64,000 nucleotides of DNA from Nesterenkonia populi (GTDB taxonomy: Bacteria; Actinomycetota; Actinomycetes; Actinomycetales; Micrococcaceae). Each line of letters starts with the position of its first letter. The first letter of the stretch is position 1. The notes under the pieces are model-generated. The model was not told where the DNA came from, searched no databases, and was given only the letters and a program-made list of their open reading frames with translations. A program made the translations under genes and the position numbers. The stretch covers positions 992,001-1,056,000 of the forward strand of contig NZ_VOIL01000001.1 of NCBI RefSeq assembly GCF_007994735.1. The letters run 5' to 3'. This document shows, piece by piece, positions 54,047-62,624 of the stretch.

Positions 54047-55606
54047 GTGAGCGACAACAGCCAGAACCCGGGCCAGGGTGACAACCAGGATCCTGAGGAG
54101 ATGCTCCGGCGCCTCTTCGGGGAGGCCTTCCCCGAGGGGGAGAAGGGGGAGCAGAGCGAGGACGATGACGCCGGCTCCGAGGAGAAGAAGGACGACCGCG
54201 GCCCCAGCATGGGCTTCACCGGAACCCCCGGCGCGGGCCAGTCCGGGAGCCAGGGCGGCCAGCAGAACCCGTTCGCCGGCTTCGACCCCTCGAAGCTGGG
54301 GGGGCTGGGCGGCGGCAGTCCGTTCGGCATGGATCCGAACAACCCGATGATGCAGCAGCTCATGGGGCAGGTCCAGGCCATGTTTTCCGCGATGCAGAAT
54401 GATGATTCTGCCGGGCCGGTGAACTGGGAGGTTGCCGAGTCCGCGGCGCTCTCCGCCGCTGCTGAGGATGATCCCTCGGTCACTCCTGCCGATCAGCACC
54501 AGATCGACTCGGCGCTGCGCTTGGCAGACATGTGGCTGAACGAGGCCACCACTTTTGAGGCGCTGGGCCAGATCGGCCAGGGCTGGACCCGTCGGCAGTG
54601 GATCGAGCAGACCTCGGAGTCGTGGCAGCGGCTGAGCCAGCCGGTGGCCGAGTCCACGGTGGAGGCGCTGAGCAGCGTGATGCGCGAGCAGCTCGAGGAG
54701 AACGGCGGCCCTCAGCTGCCGGAGGAGCTGAAGGGCATGATTCCGCCCGAGGCGATGGGGCAGATGATGGGCATGATGGAGCGTATGACCGGCATGTCGG
54801 TCGCCGGGCAGATGGGCCAGGCGATCGGCAAGCTGTCCGCAGAGGTGCTCTCCGGCTCGGATGTGGGGCTGCCCCTGGCCGGCACCAGCGCGGTGCTGCT
54901 CCCGGCGAACGTCCGGGAGTTCAGCAAGGGTCTGGATGTGGAGGATGAGGAGATCATGCTCTACCTGGCGCTGCGTGAGGCCGCCCGGATTCGCCTGTTC
55001 GCTCATTCCCCGTGGCTGACGGATGACCTCTTCAACGCGGTGGTGCAGTTTGCCGCGGACCTGCGGGTGGACATGTCCCGCCTGGAGGAGATCGCCCAGG
55101 GGATCGACCCGCAGAACCCCGAGACGATGGAGATCGATCTCGGCGTGGATCTCTTCGCCGAGCACACCGACATGCAGAAGGCGGCCCTGCGTCGGATCGA
55201 GACGACGGTCGCCCTCGTGGAGGGCTGGGTGGACGACGTCGTCGCCCAGGCCGGCGCCCACCTGCCCTCTGCGGAGCGGCTGCGGGAGACGATGAACCGG
55301 CGCCGCGCCACCGGCGGTCCCGCGGAGGAGGCCTTCGCCGCTTTGGTGGGCCTGGAGCTGCGGCCTCGTCGTCTGCGGGACGCGGCAGCGCTGTGGGCGC
55401 ACCTGCGGGAGACCGGCGGGATCGAGGCGCGTGATGAGGTCTGGTCCCATCCGGACGTGCAGCCGGAGGAGGCTGACCTGGATGATCCTGCCGGCTTCCA
55501 CGCCCGCCGTGCAGAGCGCGAGCAGGCCAGCGCCAGCATGGACGACGAGCTGAAGAAGCTCCTCGACGGCGAGTTCGGGGACGACGACGATGGGGAGAAG
55601 CGCTAG
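54047..55606 (+). CDS. DUF2342 (zincin-like) protein
   Basis: 519 residues from GTG at 54047 (AAGGAG upstream). The N-terminus is disordered and Gly/Gln-rich (about 1-115). The conserved core includes MWLNEATTFEALGQIGQGWTRRQWIEQT, YLALREAARIRLFAHSPWLTDDLF and LRRIETTVALVEGWVDDVV. The family is annotated as zincin-like metallopeptidase or putative hydrolase, but the usual HExxH is replaced here by REAAR, so peptidase activity is doubtful. The next gene starts right after its stop. Confidence 0.75.
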   Translation: MSDNSQNPGQGDNQDPEEMLRRLFGEAFPEGEKGEQSEDDDAGSEEKKDDRGPSMGFTGTPGAGQSGSQGGQQNPFAGFDPSKLGGLGGGSPFGMDPNNPMMQQLMGQVQAMFSAMQNDDSAGPVNWEVAESAALSAAAEDDPSVTPADQHQIDSALRLADMWLNEATTFEALGQIGQGWTRRQWIEQTSESWQRLSQPVAESTVEALSSVMREQLEENGGPQLPEELKGMIPPEAMGQMMGMMERMTGMSVAGQMGQAIGKLSAEVLSGSDVGLPLAGTSAVLLPANVREFSKGLDVEDEEIMLYLALREAARIRLFAHSPWLTDDLFNAVVQFAADLRVDMSRLEEIAQGIDPQNPETMEIDLGVDLFAEHTDMQKAALRRIETTVALVEGWVDDVVAQAGAHLPSAERLRETMNRRRATGGPAEEAFAALVGLELRPRRLRDAAALWAHLRETGGIEARDEVWSHPDVQPEEADLDDPAGFHARRAEREQASASMDDELKKLLDGEFGDDDDGEKR

Positions 55607-56692
55607 TTGGGGCTTCGGCGGACCGTTCAGTTCGCTGGCGGATCGGTAGCCCTGGTGGGCGGCGTGGTCGCTCTGGCCCTTCCGGCCCCGTACATCAGCG
55701 AGTCCCCCGGACCCATCTTCAACACCACCGCTGACGTGCAGCATGATGAGAACGGCGAGGAGACCGAGCCGATCATCGAGGTCGACGGGGCGGAGACCTA
55801 CCCGACCGAGGGCACGCTCGCGCTGACCACGGTCTACGTCAACGGTGCGCCGACCTCCACCCTGTTCGTGCCTGATGCGGTGCGCGGCTGGTTCAGCCCC
55901 ACCGTGGACCTGACCCCGCACGAGCTCGTCTACCCCTCCGGCACCACGGCGGAGGAGGTGCGGGAGCGCAACACTGCTGCGATGACCTCATCCCAGGATC
56001 TCGCGTTCGCCGCAGCGCTGGACCAGCAGGGCATCGAGTTCGGCGTGGAGCTTTTCGTAGAGGGGTTCACCCCTGAGGCTGAGGAGGCCGGGGTGGGGGA
56101 GCAGCTGCAGCCCGGGGACCGGGTCCTCGCCGCTGACGGCGAGCAGATCACCGGAATCGAGGGGCTGCGGAGCGCCGTCAATGAAGCTGCCGGGGAGCCC
56201 GTGCGGCTGACCGTGCTCCGCGGGGACGAGGAGATCGGCATCGATGTCCCCACCTACCAGGAGGCCGACGGCGACTATTACATGGGAACCCTGATGGGCA
56301 CTGACTTCGACTTCCCGGTGGAGGGGGAGCTTCGGCTCTCGGAGAACGTGGGCGGGCCCTCAGCGGGGCTGATGTTCGCGCTGGGAATCATCGACACCAT
56401 GAGCGAGGACTCCCTGACCGGCGGGGAGAGCTGGGCCGGCACCGGGACCGTGGACCCGGACGGCACGGTGGGCCCCATCGGAGGAATTCCGCAGAAGATC
56501 GTGGGGGCCCGGGATGCGGGTGCTGAGCACTTTTTGGCCCCACGCGAGAACTGTGATGAGCTGAACGGCAGGCTCGTCAGCGGCCTCGACGTCTACGGCG
56601 TCGAGACTGTGGATGAGGCTGTAGAGGTGCTTGAAGCAGTCCGTGACGACGACCAGGACTTTTTGAGACAATCAGAACCTTGCGGACGCTAG
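55607..56692 (+). CDS. PDZ-Lon (S16) membrane-anchored protease, YlbL-like
   Basis: 361 residues from TTG at 55607, which directly follows the upstream TAG with no gap; the signal anchor (VQFAGGSVALVGGVVALALPAPYIS) must be encoded from here and no other start precedes it. A PDZ domain (about 155-220, QLQPGDRVLAADGEQI) is followed by a Lon-type protease domain with catalytic Ser in GGPSAGLMFALGIID and Lys in GGIPQKIVGARDAG. Extracytoplasmic. Likely co-translated with the DUF2342 gene. Confidence 0.9.
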   Translation: MGLRRTVQFAGGSVALVGGVVALALPAPYISESPGPIFNTTADVQHDENGEETEPIIEVDGAETYPTEGTLALTTVYVNGAPTSTLFVPDAVRGWFSPTVDLTPHELVYPSGTTAEEVRERNTAAMTSSQDLAFAAALDQQGIEFGVELFVEGFTPEAEEAGVGEQLQPGDRVLAADGEQITGIEGLRSAVNEAAGEPVRLTVLRGDEEIGIDVPTYQEADGDYYMGTLMGTDFDFPVEGELRLSENVGGPSAGLMFALGIIDTMSEDSLTGGESWAGTGTVDPDGTVGPIGGIPQKIVGARDAGAEHFLAPRENCDELNGRLVSGLDVYGVETVDEAVEVLEAVRDDDQDFLRQSEPCGR

Positions 56693-56759
56693 ACGACGTC
56701 GTCGGCGTGCGCAGATCACTCCCCTTGACACAGCAGAAGAGACAGAGGACGAGACACGC

Positions 56760-59700
56760 GTGAGCTCCAACCCGGGATTCGGTTCCCAGAACCCCTTCGG
56801 CGGGGGCATCTTCGGCAACTCCGGCTTCGGCGGCTCCGGCCGCGGCAATGACGACGAGGGCGGCTCCAACGGCGGCGGCCGCGCCTCCTCCGGGGAGTCC
56901 GGCGGGTTCCGCCGGCCATCCGCCCTGATTCTGACCATCATCATCATCGTGGCCCTGCTGGCTGCGTTCGTGTTCCTCGCGGGCGTCTACGCCGATGTGA
57001 TGTGGTTCAGCCAGCTCGGCTACCAGGAGGTGTTCTGGACTGAGCGGATCGCCCGGGTGGCGGTGTTCGCCGCCGCGTTCCTGGTGATGGGCCTGATGGT
57101 GTGGCTCTCCCTGTTCCTGGCGTTCAAGTTCCGGCCCGAGGGCGTTCGCCAGGGCAATGATTCGGTGGCCCAGTACCAGCGGTCGCTGACCTCGATGCGC
57201 CGCCTGCTGATGTTCGGCCTGCCCGCTCTGATGGGTGTGTTCGCCGGCACCGCCGCCCAGGCGAACTGGGACGGGGTGCTGCTGTTCTTCAACCAGGAGC
57301 CGTTCGGCGAGACGGACCCGCAGTTCGGCCTGGACTATGGCTTCTACGTCTTCACCCTGCCGTTCCTGAACTTCATCGTCGGGTTCCTGATCTCTGCACT
57401 GCTGGTCGCCGGCATCGCCGGCATCCTCTGCCATTACCTGTTCGGATCCATCCGCATCGAGCAGTCCGGCAAGTTCATCGTGGAGAAGGCTGCCCGCTGG
57501 CACGTGGCGGCCATCGCCGCACTGTTCCTGCTGCTCCAGGGCGCCAACTGGTTCCTGGGCCGCTACGCCACCCTGCAGGACCAGAGCGGCAACTGGGCCG
57601 GCGCGATGTACACCGATGTCAACGCTGTCATCCCCGCCCAGACCATCCTCGCGGTGGCCGCGGTGCTGGTGGCGCTGATCTTCATCGTCACCGCCATCAC
57701 TGCCCGCTGGCGCCTCTCCTTGGTGGGTGCGGCGATGCTGGTGATCACCGCGATCGTCGGCACCGGGGTCTACCCGTTCCTGGTCCAGGAGTACCAGGTC
57801 GGCCCGACTGAGCAGACCCTGGAGTCCGAGTACATCGAGCGGAACATGGAGCTGACCCGCTACGCCTACGGGCTGGATGATATGGAGCAGCAGGACTACC
57901 AGGCCACCCCGGAGGCCGAGCAGGGCGCGCTTGCCGGTGACGAGGCCAACATCGAGAACATTCGTCTGCTGGACCCGAACCTGGTCTCGGCCGCATACCG
58001 GCAGTTCCAGCAGTTCCGTCCGTACTACCAGTTCCCGGACACACTGAGCTTCGACCGCTATGACATCGACGGCGAGACGCACGACACCGTGGTCGCCGCC
58101 CGTGAGGTCAATGCCCCCACGGAGGGCTCCTGGGTCAATCAGCACCTCATCTATACCCACGGCTACGGCCTGGTCGCCGCCAGCGCCAACACCGTCACCG
58201 ATGAGGGTCGTCCCGAGTTCACTCTGCAGGGCATTCCCACCACCGGCGAGCTGGCCTCGGACGATGACTACGAGCCCCGCATCTACTTCGGCGAGAACTC
58301 CCCGGAGTACTCGGTCGTGGGCGCCCCGGAGGATGCGGCCCCGATGGAGCTGGACCGTCCGGCCGCGCAGATCGTGGAGGACGAGGACGGCGAGGCTGTC
58401 GAGGGTGAGGGCGACGACGGCCAGGACACCCAGTACACCTTCAGCGGCGACGGCGGCCCCTCAGTGGGCAACTACTTCTCCCGCCTGGTGTACGCCCTGG
58501 AGTTCGGGTCCCCGGAGATCTTCCTCTCCGGCGACATGAACGAGGAGTCCCAGATCCTCTACAACCGGCATCCGCGTGAGCGCGTGCAGGAGGTCGCCCC
58601 TTACCTGGAGGTGGACCAGAACATCTACCCGGCCATCGTCGACGGCGGGGTGAAGTGGATCATCGAGGGGTACACCACCTCCGACAGCTTCCCGTACTCC
58701 GCCCAGCAGCAGCTGGAGTCCGCCACCCAGGACGCCATGACGGAGGGGCCGGCGCTGACCGGGCAGGTCAACTACATCCGCAACTCGGTGAAGGCCACCG
58801 TGGACGCCTATGACGGATCGGTGGAGCTCTACGCCTGGGATGACGAGGACCCGATCCTGGAGGCCTGGCAGAACGTGTTCCCCTCCAGCCTGCAGTCCTA
58901 CGAGGAGATGTCCGCGGACCTGCTGGACCACGTCCGCTACCCGGAGGACATGTTCCGGGTGCAGCGCCAGCTGCTCACCGAGTACCACGTGGACAGCCCG
59001 GGCACCTTCTACGAGGGCAACGACGCCTGGTCCATCCCCTCGGACCCGACCTCGGGCGACGACGCAGTGTCCCAGCCCCCGTACTACATGACCCTGCAGA
59101 TGCCGGAGCAGGAGGACCCCAGCTTCCAGCTGACCTCCACGTTCATCCCCGCCACTGAGGCGGACGGCCAGCAGCGCAACGTCCTCTACGGCTTCCTGGC
59201 CGCCTCCGGCGACGCCGGCACCGGCGAGGACGGGGTCAAGAATGAGGACTACGGGCAGATGAGGCTCCTGGAGCTCCCGCGTGACACCGCGATCCCGGGC
59301 CCTGGGCAGACGCAGGCGAACTTCGACTCGCACTCCACGGTCGCCTCCCAGCTGAACGTGCTGGAGCTGGGCGGCTCTGAGGTTCTGCGAGGCAACATGA
59401 TCTCCATGCCTGCCGGCGACGGAATCCTCAACGTGCAGCCCGTCTACGTGCAGGCGACGGGAACCGGTGCTGCCTACCCTGCGCTGCGCATGGTCCTGGT
59501 GGCCTTCGGCGAGGAGGTCGGCTACGGCGACACCCTCCAGGAGGCCCTGGACATGATCTTCGACGGCGACGCCGGCGTGGAGGCAGCCGAGGGCGCCGGT
59601 GTTGACGCCGAGGCCGTCGATGACGACCTCGAGGGTGTGGACCCGGACGCCGTTGAGGATGAGGAAGCCACCGTTCCTGATGAGGACGACGACGAGGAGC

Positions 59701-59897
59701 CGGCTGAGGACGAGGAGACTGCGGAGCCCGAGGCGATCGACGGCGACACTGCAGAGCTCCTCGAGGAGGCCGGCCAGCTCATGAACGAGTCGCAGGAGGC
59801 TATGGCAGACGGCGACTGGGCCGCCTACGGCGAAGCCCAGGCCGAGCTCGAGCAGCTCATCGAGCAGCTGCTCGAGCTCCAGGAGCAGGAGGGCTGA
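56760..59897 (+). CDS. UPF0182-family large membrane protein
   Basis: 1045 residues from GTG at 56760. A Gly/Ser-rich N-terminus is followed by about seven membrane helices (residues 55-345; ALILTIIIIVALLAAFVFLAGVYADVMWFSQLGY first), then a large extracytoplasmic domain (about 350-920) and an acidic, disordered C-terminus. Conserved in actinobacteria, function not established. Position after the PDZ protease matches the mycobacterial order (Rv3194c-Rv3193c). Confidence 0.9.
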   Translation: MSSNPGFGSQNPFGGGIFGNSGFGGSGRGNDDEGGSNGGGRASSGESGGFRRPSALILTIIIIVALLAAFVFLAGVYADVMWFSQLGYQEVFWTERIARVAVFAAAFLVMGLMVWLSLFLAFKFRPEGVRQGNDSVAQYQRSLTSMRRLLMFGLPALMGVFAGTAAQANWDGVLLFFNQEPFGETDPQFGLDYGFYVFTLPFLNFIVGFLISALLVAGIAGILCHYLFGSIRIEQSGKFIVEKAARWHVAAIAALFLLLQGANWFLGRYATLQDQSGNWAGAMYTDVNAVIPAQTILAVAAVLVALIFIVTAITARWRLSLVGAAMLVITAIVGTGVYPFLVQEYQVGPTEQTLESEYIERNMELTRYAYGLDDMEQQDYQATPEAEQGALAGDEANIENIRLLDPNLVSAAYRQFQQFRPYYQFPDTLSFDRYDIDGETHDTVVAAREVNAPTEGSWVNQHLIYTHGYGLVAASANTVTDEGRPEFTLQGIPTTGELASDDDYEPRIYFGENSPEYSVVGAPEDAAPMELDRPAAQIVEDEDGEAVEGEGDDGQDTQYTFSGDGGPSVGNYFSRLVYALEFGSPEIFLSGDMNEESQILYNRHPRERVQEVAPYLEVDQNIYPAIVDGGVKWIIEGYTTSDSFPYSAQQQLESATQDAMTEGPALTGQVNYIRNSVKATVDAYDGSVELYAWDDEDPILEAWQNVFPSSLQSYEEMSADLLDHVRYPEDMFRVQRQLLTEYHVDSPGTFYEGNDAWSIPSDPTSGDDAVSQPPYYMTLQMPEQEDPSFQLTSTFIPATEADGQQRNVLYGFLAASGDAGTGEDGVKNEDYGQMRLLELPRDTAIPGPGQTQANFDSHSTVASQLNVLELGGSEVLRGNMISMPAGDGILNVQPVYVQATGTGAAYPALRMVLVAFGEEVGYGDTLQEALDMIFDGDAGVEAAEGAGVDAEAVDDDLEGVDPDAVEDEEATVPDEDDDEEPAEDEETAEPEAIDGDTAELLEEAGQLMNESQEAMADGDWAAYGEAQAELEQLIEQLLELQEQEG

Positions 59898-59908
59898 GCA
59901 CCCGGATT

Positions 59909-59936
59909 TTGACTCCAGTTCACCCCCGTGTAAGAT
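59909..59936 (+). promoter_or_regulatory. Promoter of the initiator tRNA gene
   Basis: TTGACT at 59909-59914, a 16-nt spacer, TAAGAT at 59931-59936. The start would be about 20 nt upstream of the tRNA. Confidence 0.6.
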
Positions 59937-59964
59937 AGAAAAGTCCCGGAAACGGGAAGCCCAA

Positions 59965-60038
59965 CGCGGGGTGGAGCAGTTCGGTAGCTCGCCGGGCTCA
60001 TAACCCGGAGGTCGCAAGTTCAAATCTTGCCCCCGCAA
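59965..60038 (+). tRNA. Initiator tRNA-Met (CAT)
   Basis: 74 nt without an encoded CCA. The acceptor arm CGCGGGG pairs with CCCCGCA except for the C1-A72 mismatch that marks initiator tRNAs. The anticodon stem has three G-C pairs (GGG/CCC) next to CTCATAA. The T arm is GCAAG-TTCAAAT-CTTGC. It marks the boundary between typical chromosome and the AT-richer tail. Confidence 0.97.
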
Positions 60039-60042
60039 CTGT

Positions 60043-60085
60043 AAAGGGCCGCTGACTAGGAGTTTTCTTAGATCAGCGGCCCTTT
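60043..60085 (+). terminator. Terminator after the tRNA gene
   Basis: Perfect 13-bp stem AAAGGGCCGCTGA (60043-60055) with its complement at 60073-60085, a 17-nt loop, then CCCTTTGCCC. Confidence 0.8.
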
Positions 60086-60290
60086 CCCTTTGCCCATTGT
60101 CCCTGAACCTTGCTCAGACCAGGGTTCTAGGTTTTCAGGTCCGAGGGGTTCTTCTTCTGTGCTTTTCTGGTCGAGGATTCAGCGGCCTGCTGCTGTTAGT
60201 GCTGCTCGGACCCAGGGATCGTGTGGGTGCTCTGTGAGACTGTTGAGCAGCAATCCACAGCGGTTCGGGCGTGATGCTCTGTGATTCCGC
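60068..60290 (-). pseudogene. Remnant of an unidentified gene
   Basis: On the minus strand a protein-like frame reads ...SRPNRCGLLLNSL, then HPHDPWVRAALTAAGR, then a TGA at 60181-60179. The same frame continues after the stop with ILDQKSTEEEPLGPENLEPW to a TAA at 60070-60068. It has no start and overlaps the tRNA terminator. It reads like a decayed C-terminus, but the length is too short to be sure. Confidence 0.3.
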
Positions 60291-60297
60291 GGTGGTG

Positions 60298-60429
60298 GCG
60301 CAGAAGAACGTGCTCAACAAGCGCTGCTGGTCCTTAAGGGACGAGCTCCGCAGGGAGATCGTCTACTAGATCGAGAGGACCTATCACCGGCGGCGTCGAC
60401 AACGGCGTCTAGGTAAGCTGACACCGATT
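60298..60429 (+). pseudogene. IS3-family transposase OrfB C-terminal remnant
   Basis: The frame starting at 60298 reads AQKNVLNKRCWSLRDELRREIVY, a TAG, then IERTYHRRRRQRRLGKLTPI. This matches the usual C-terminal pattern of IS3 OrfB (...LK.EL.....W.T..EAR...F.YIE..YNR.R.HS.LG..TP). The in-frame TAG at 60367 and the missing remainder show it is dead. Confidence 0.5.
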
Positions 60430-60439
60430 CTCGATCTGG

Positions 60440-60667
60440 ATGCTAGTCCCAGCCGCGTTCGTCGCTATCGGCTTATGGGTGGCCTTGAACCGCAAGAAGC
60501 TGAGGAAGATAAATCTCCGGCACGAGAGCATGTTGGGCGATTCTCGTTGGCCGCGTCGGTCGGATCATGATCCGACAGGTATATATAACGCTTTGGGCGG
60601 GGCTGGGATAGCGCTGGTTTGTAGTCTGGTGATCATCGCCATGGGGTTCGGTTGGATGGACGTGTAG
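60440..60667 (+). CDS. Small two-pass membrane protein
   Basis: 75 residues: a hydrophobic helix at the start (LVPAAFVAIGLWVALN), a basic loop, and a second helix (GGAGIALVCSLVIIAMGFGW). Base composition is less GC-rich than the core genes. No family recognised. Followed 48 nt later by another small membrane protein with a promoter of its own. Confidence 0.45.
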   Translation: MLVPAAFVAIGLWVALNRKKLRKINLRHESMLGDSRWPRRSDHDPTGIYNALGGAGIALVCSLVIIAMGFGWMDV

Positions 60668-60703
60668 GAAGCCGTGTGCGCACGTTCTCTTTGGCCGGCG
60701 CGG

Positions 60704-60709
60704 TAAGGT
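60704..60709 (+). promoter_or_regulatory. -10 box of the small gene at 60716
   Basis: TAAGGT, a 6-nt spacer CCATGC, then ATG at 60716. Confidence 0.45.
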
Positions 60710-60715
60710 CCATGC

Positions 60716-60874
60716 ATGGGTGAACCGATATGGATTCTGTGGGTAGCAGGGTTAGGGGCGCTTGTAGCGGGTCCGTTGCTTTGGAAATACCGGGATAATG
60801 CGGTGATTCTGATCCGGAACTCACCCCCCATGTACGAAGATCCCCCGGCGCTCCTCCGGACGGCTCGTTTCTGA
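60716..60874 (+). CDS. Very small membrane protein (52 aa)
   Basis: MGEPIWILWVAGLGALVAGP followed by a basic/polar tail ending LLRTARF. One membrane helix (about 5-23). The leaderless-type -10 box 6 nt upstream and the clean TGA support a real gene, but 52 residues are near the limit. No family recognised. Confidence 0.4.
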   Translation: MGEPIWILWVAGLGALVAGPLLWKYRDNAVILIRNSPPMYEDPPALLRTARF

Positions 60875-60983
60875 TGCTTCCCGCCATCTTCGCGCCACCT
60901 ATGGGGGCTGCTTTCCCTGGTCTTCGCCGCTGACCGCACCTTCGGGTGGGGAATCACCTGGCATTGATCCAGCCTGACCACAT

Positions 60984-61171
60984 CACCGATCCTGCTCCCG
61001 GTCGGCGCGGTCGAGGAAGCTTGTGAGGTCCTTGACACATGTATTACTTTCATTGGCGAGGGCCGTGCGGATTGATCGTGCCGTGACAGAGTCGTAGCTG
61101 CTCTTGCGCGCATAATATTTAGGACGGGCTTCAGTCCTCCAAGGTCGCTGCTCACTGATGCGCTGTGGTGA
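60984..61171 (-). pseudogene. Possible C-terminal remnant of an unidentified gene
   Basis: On the minus strand the frame ending with TGA at 60986-60984 reads ...RPKYYARKSSYDSVTARSI, then RTALANESNTCVKDLTSF and LDRADREQDR. It looks like a helical, charged C-terminus but has no start codon and is closed upstream by a stop near 61176, at the end of the lipoprotein gene. The rest of the 300-bp stretch 60875-61174 holds nothing I can identify. Confidence 0.25.
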
Positions 61172-61174
61172 TGG

Positions 61175-61618
61175 TTAATCCACCGCGAAGTTTGGGAAGC
61201 CCTCCTCGTTGCGCTGACCGCCGAAGCTCTCCTGCAGGCCGTCCAGCAGCTCGCCATCTATAGACATCACATGCCAGTTTTCTCCGCGAAGATGCTCGAT
61301 CGCTCCCTGTTCTTCCAACCCGCTCACCAATGGGTCATTTTCGCTGGTTTCGGTGTCGGCATCAGAGTCCGCATCCCACACCATGAGTGAGTGACCCTCT
61401 GCGCACATGACCTGGTCACCCACTTCATCCGTGCCACTCTGTAGCGTCGTACCTTCCATGACGCTACATTCGAGACCTTCAGATTCCATAGAAGACATGA
61501 GGTCATCGACACCGTCGAACGTTGTATCAGCAGTATCTTCACCACAGGAGGTCGCTACTAACAGAACCGGCATCAGGGGAAACACCATGATGACAATCTT
61601 TGAAGACTTTGTATCCAT
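61175..61618 (-). CDS. Small lipoprotein
   Basis: 147 residues with AAGGAG upstream. The lipoprotein signal IVIMVFPLMPVLLVATSC has the cysteine near residue 25. The rest is acidic with a Cys pair (LECSVMEG...VMCAEGHSL). It has no recognisable domain. Codon use is much less GC-rich than the core genes, which suggests horizontal acquisition. Confidence 0.65.
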   Translation of the reverse strand: MDTKSSKIVIMVFPLMPVLLVATSCGEDTADTTFDGVDDLMSSMESEGLECSVMEGTTLQSGTDEVGDQVMCAEGHSLMVWDADSDADTETSENDPLVSGLEEQGAIEHLRGENWHVMSIDGELLDGLQESFGGQRNEEGFPNFAVD

Positions 61619-61686
61619 ACATACTCCTTTTCACAGGGAACTTCTCCAGGGACAGTGTGCCGAGGGTATCCGGCAGTTGAGGCTTT

Positions 61687-61932
61687 CTACTCCGCTATCG
61701 CAAACAGCTGCGCCGGTTCGATCTGCAAGGCTTCACAGATCACCGTCAAGGTGGTGAAGCGGATGGCTTTTGCCCGGTTGTTCTTGAGCGTCGAGAGGTT
61801 TGCCATCGTGATGCCCGTGCGCTTTGAGAGTTCAGTGAGGGTCATACCTCGCTGGATAAGTGCTTCATCGAGGCGGAAGACAATGCGATGCGGGGGGACA
61901 GCGTCGCTGGACTCAGATGACGCCATCGACAT
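61687..61932 (-). CDS. XRE-family helix-turn-helix regulator
   Basis: 81 residues from ATG at 61932. The HTH is in MTLTELSKRTGITMANLSTLKNNRAKAIRFTTLTVICEAL, typical of the short YozG-like Cro/C1 family. It overlaps the end of the upstream DUF2975 gene by 20 nt, so the two are translationally coupled. It probably regulates its own operon. A second start at 61926 is possible. Confidence 0.85.
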   Translation of the reverse strand: MSMASSESSDAVPPHRIVFRLDEALIQRGMTLTELSKRTGITMANLSTLKNNRAKAIRFTTLTVICEALQIEPAQLFAIAE

Positions 61933-62584
61933 CTCGTTCCAATTGGGCTCCGGCGCGGAACGCGGCGGTGAGGGCCAGTGCAACCAGACCAGCGATGATC
62001 ACCGGTATAGGCCAGTGCGGCACATCGATTCCGACTGCCATATAGTCTCCACCGAGGAAAGCATCGCGTTCCTCAGGGTCTAGCCCGCGGTCCATCCCCA
62101 GTAAGCCCAGATTCCAGTTCAGGTAGAGGAACGCTGCTGAATTGATCAGTCCGGTGAGCAACCCACCAGCGAGGAGCACTCCGGTCAGCGCACGCCACCT
62201 GCTGACCACCTGCGTGCTAAACGCCTCCCGCGCCGCCACCCTGCTCAGCACCCGCAACAGTAACCATGCCGCGACCACCACGGTGAGCGCCTCAAGGAAA
62301 AGCGGAACGATGTTCAAGAGCCTGAGGACCAAGTCAGAATCTTCCACGGTGCCCGTTGCGCCTTCACGCAGCTCAGCCTGTAAGAGAATGGGCAGACGGT
62401 CCAAGGGCAAGCCAGGCAGCGGTTCAGTGCCCAGATTTATCGGAGGCCGACCCAGCGAGAGAGCCACACCCCGACTGATATTCCCTGCTATTCCGAAAAG
62501 CGCCGCCAGAACGATAGCGGCACGGATGACCCAGGCTCCCATCCGTCGCGCCCCCGTGGTTCTGATCTCTGTTTCCTGACTCAT
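61913..62584 (-). CDS. DUF2975 membrane protein
   Basis: 223 residues with four predicted membrane helices (AWVIRAAIVLAALFGIAGNI; LNIVPLFLEALTVVVAAWLLLRVL; ALTGVLLAGGLLTGLINSAAFLY; IPVIIAGLVALALTAAFRAG). The C-terminal ...AGAQLERDVDGVI is typical of DUF2975. AAGGGG lies before the ATG. Paired with an XRE regulator as in many Gram-positive bacteria; function unknown. Confidence 0.75.
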   Translation of the reverse strand: MSQETEIRTTGARRMGAWVIRAAIVLAALFGIAGNISRGVALSLGRPPINLGTEPLPGLPLDRLPILLQAELREGATGTVEDSDLVLRLLNIVPLFLEALTVVVAAWLLLRVLSRVAAREAFSTQVVSRWRALTGVLLAGGLLTGLINSAAFLYLNWNLGLLGMDRGLDPEERDAFLGGDYMAVGIDVPHWPIPVIIAGLVALALTAAFRAGAQLERDVDGVI

Positions 62585-62593
62585 ACCGACCCC

Positions 62594-62623
62594 TTATCGA
62601 ATATCAATATATCGATAATCGAT
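62594..62623 (-). promoter_or_regulatory. AT-rich operator region of the DUF2975-XRE operon
   Basis: The segment contains TTATCGA (62594-62600), TATCAATATATCGATA (62602-62617, an imperfect dyad) and ATCGATAATCGAT (62611-62623). These repeated ATCGAT/TATCGA half-sites lie just upstream of the DUF2975 start, where an XRE repressor would bind. Confidence 0.5.
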
Positions 62624-62624
62624 G

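Noticed and set aside
56724..56760. TTGACA-like sequence upstream of the UPF0182 gene
   Set aside because: No -10 at a usable distance.
59965..60085. Attachment site (att) at the tRNA gene
   Set aside because: No direct repeat of the tRNA 3' end was seen downstream within the window and no integrase gene is present.
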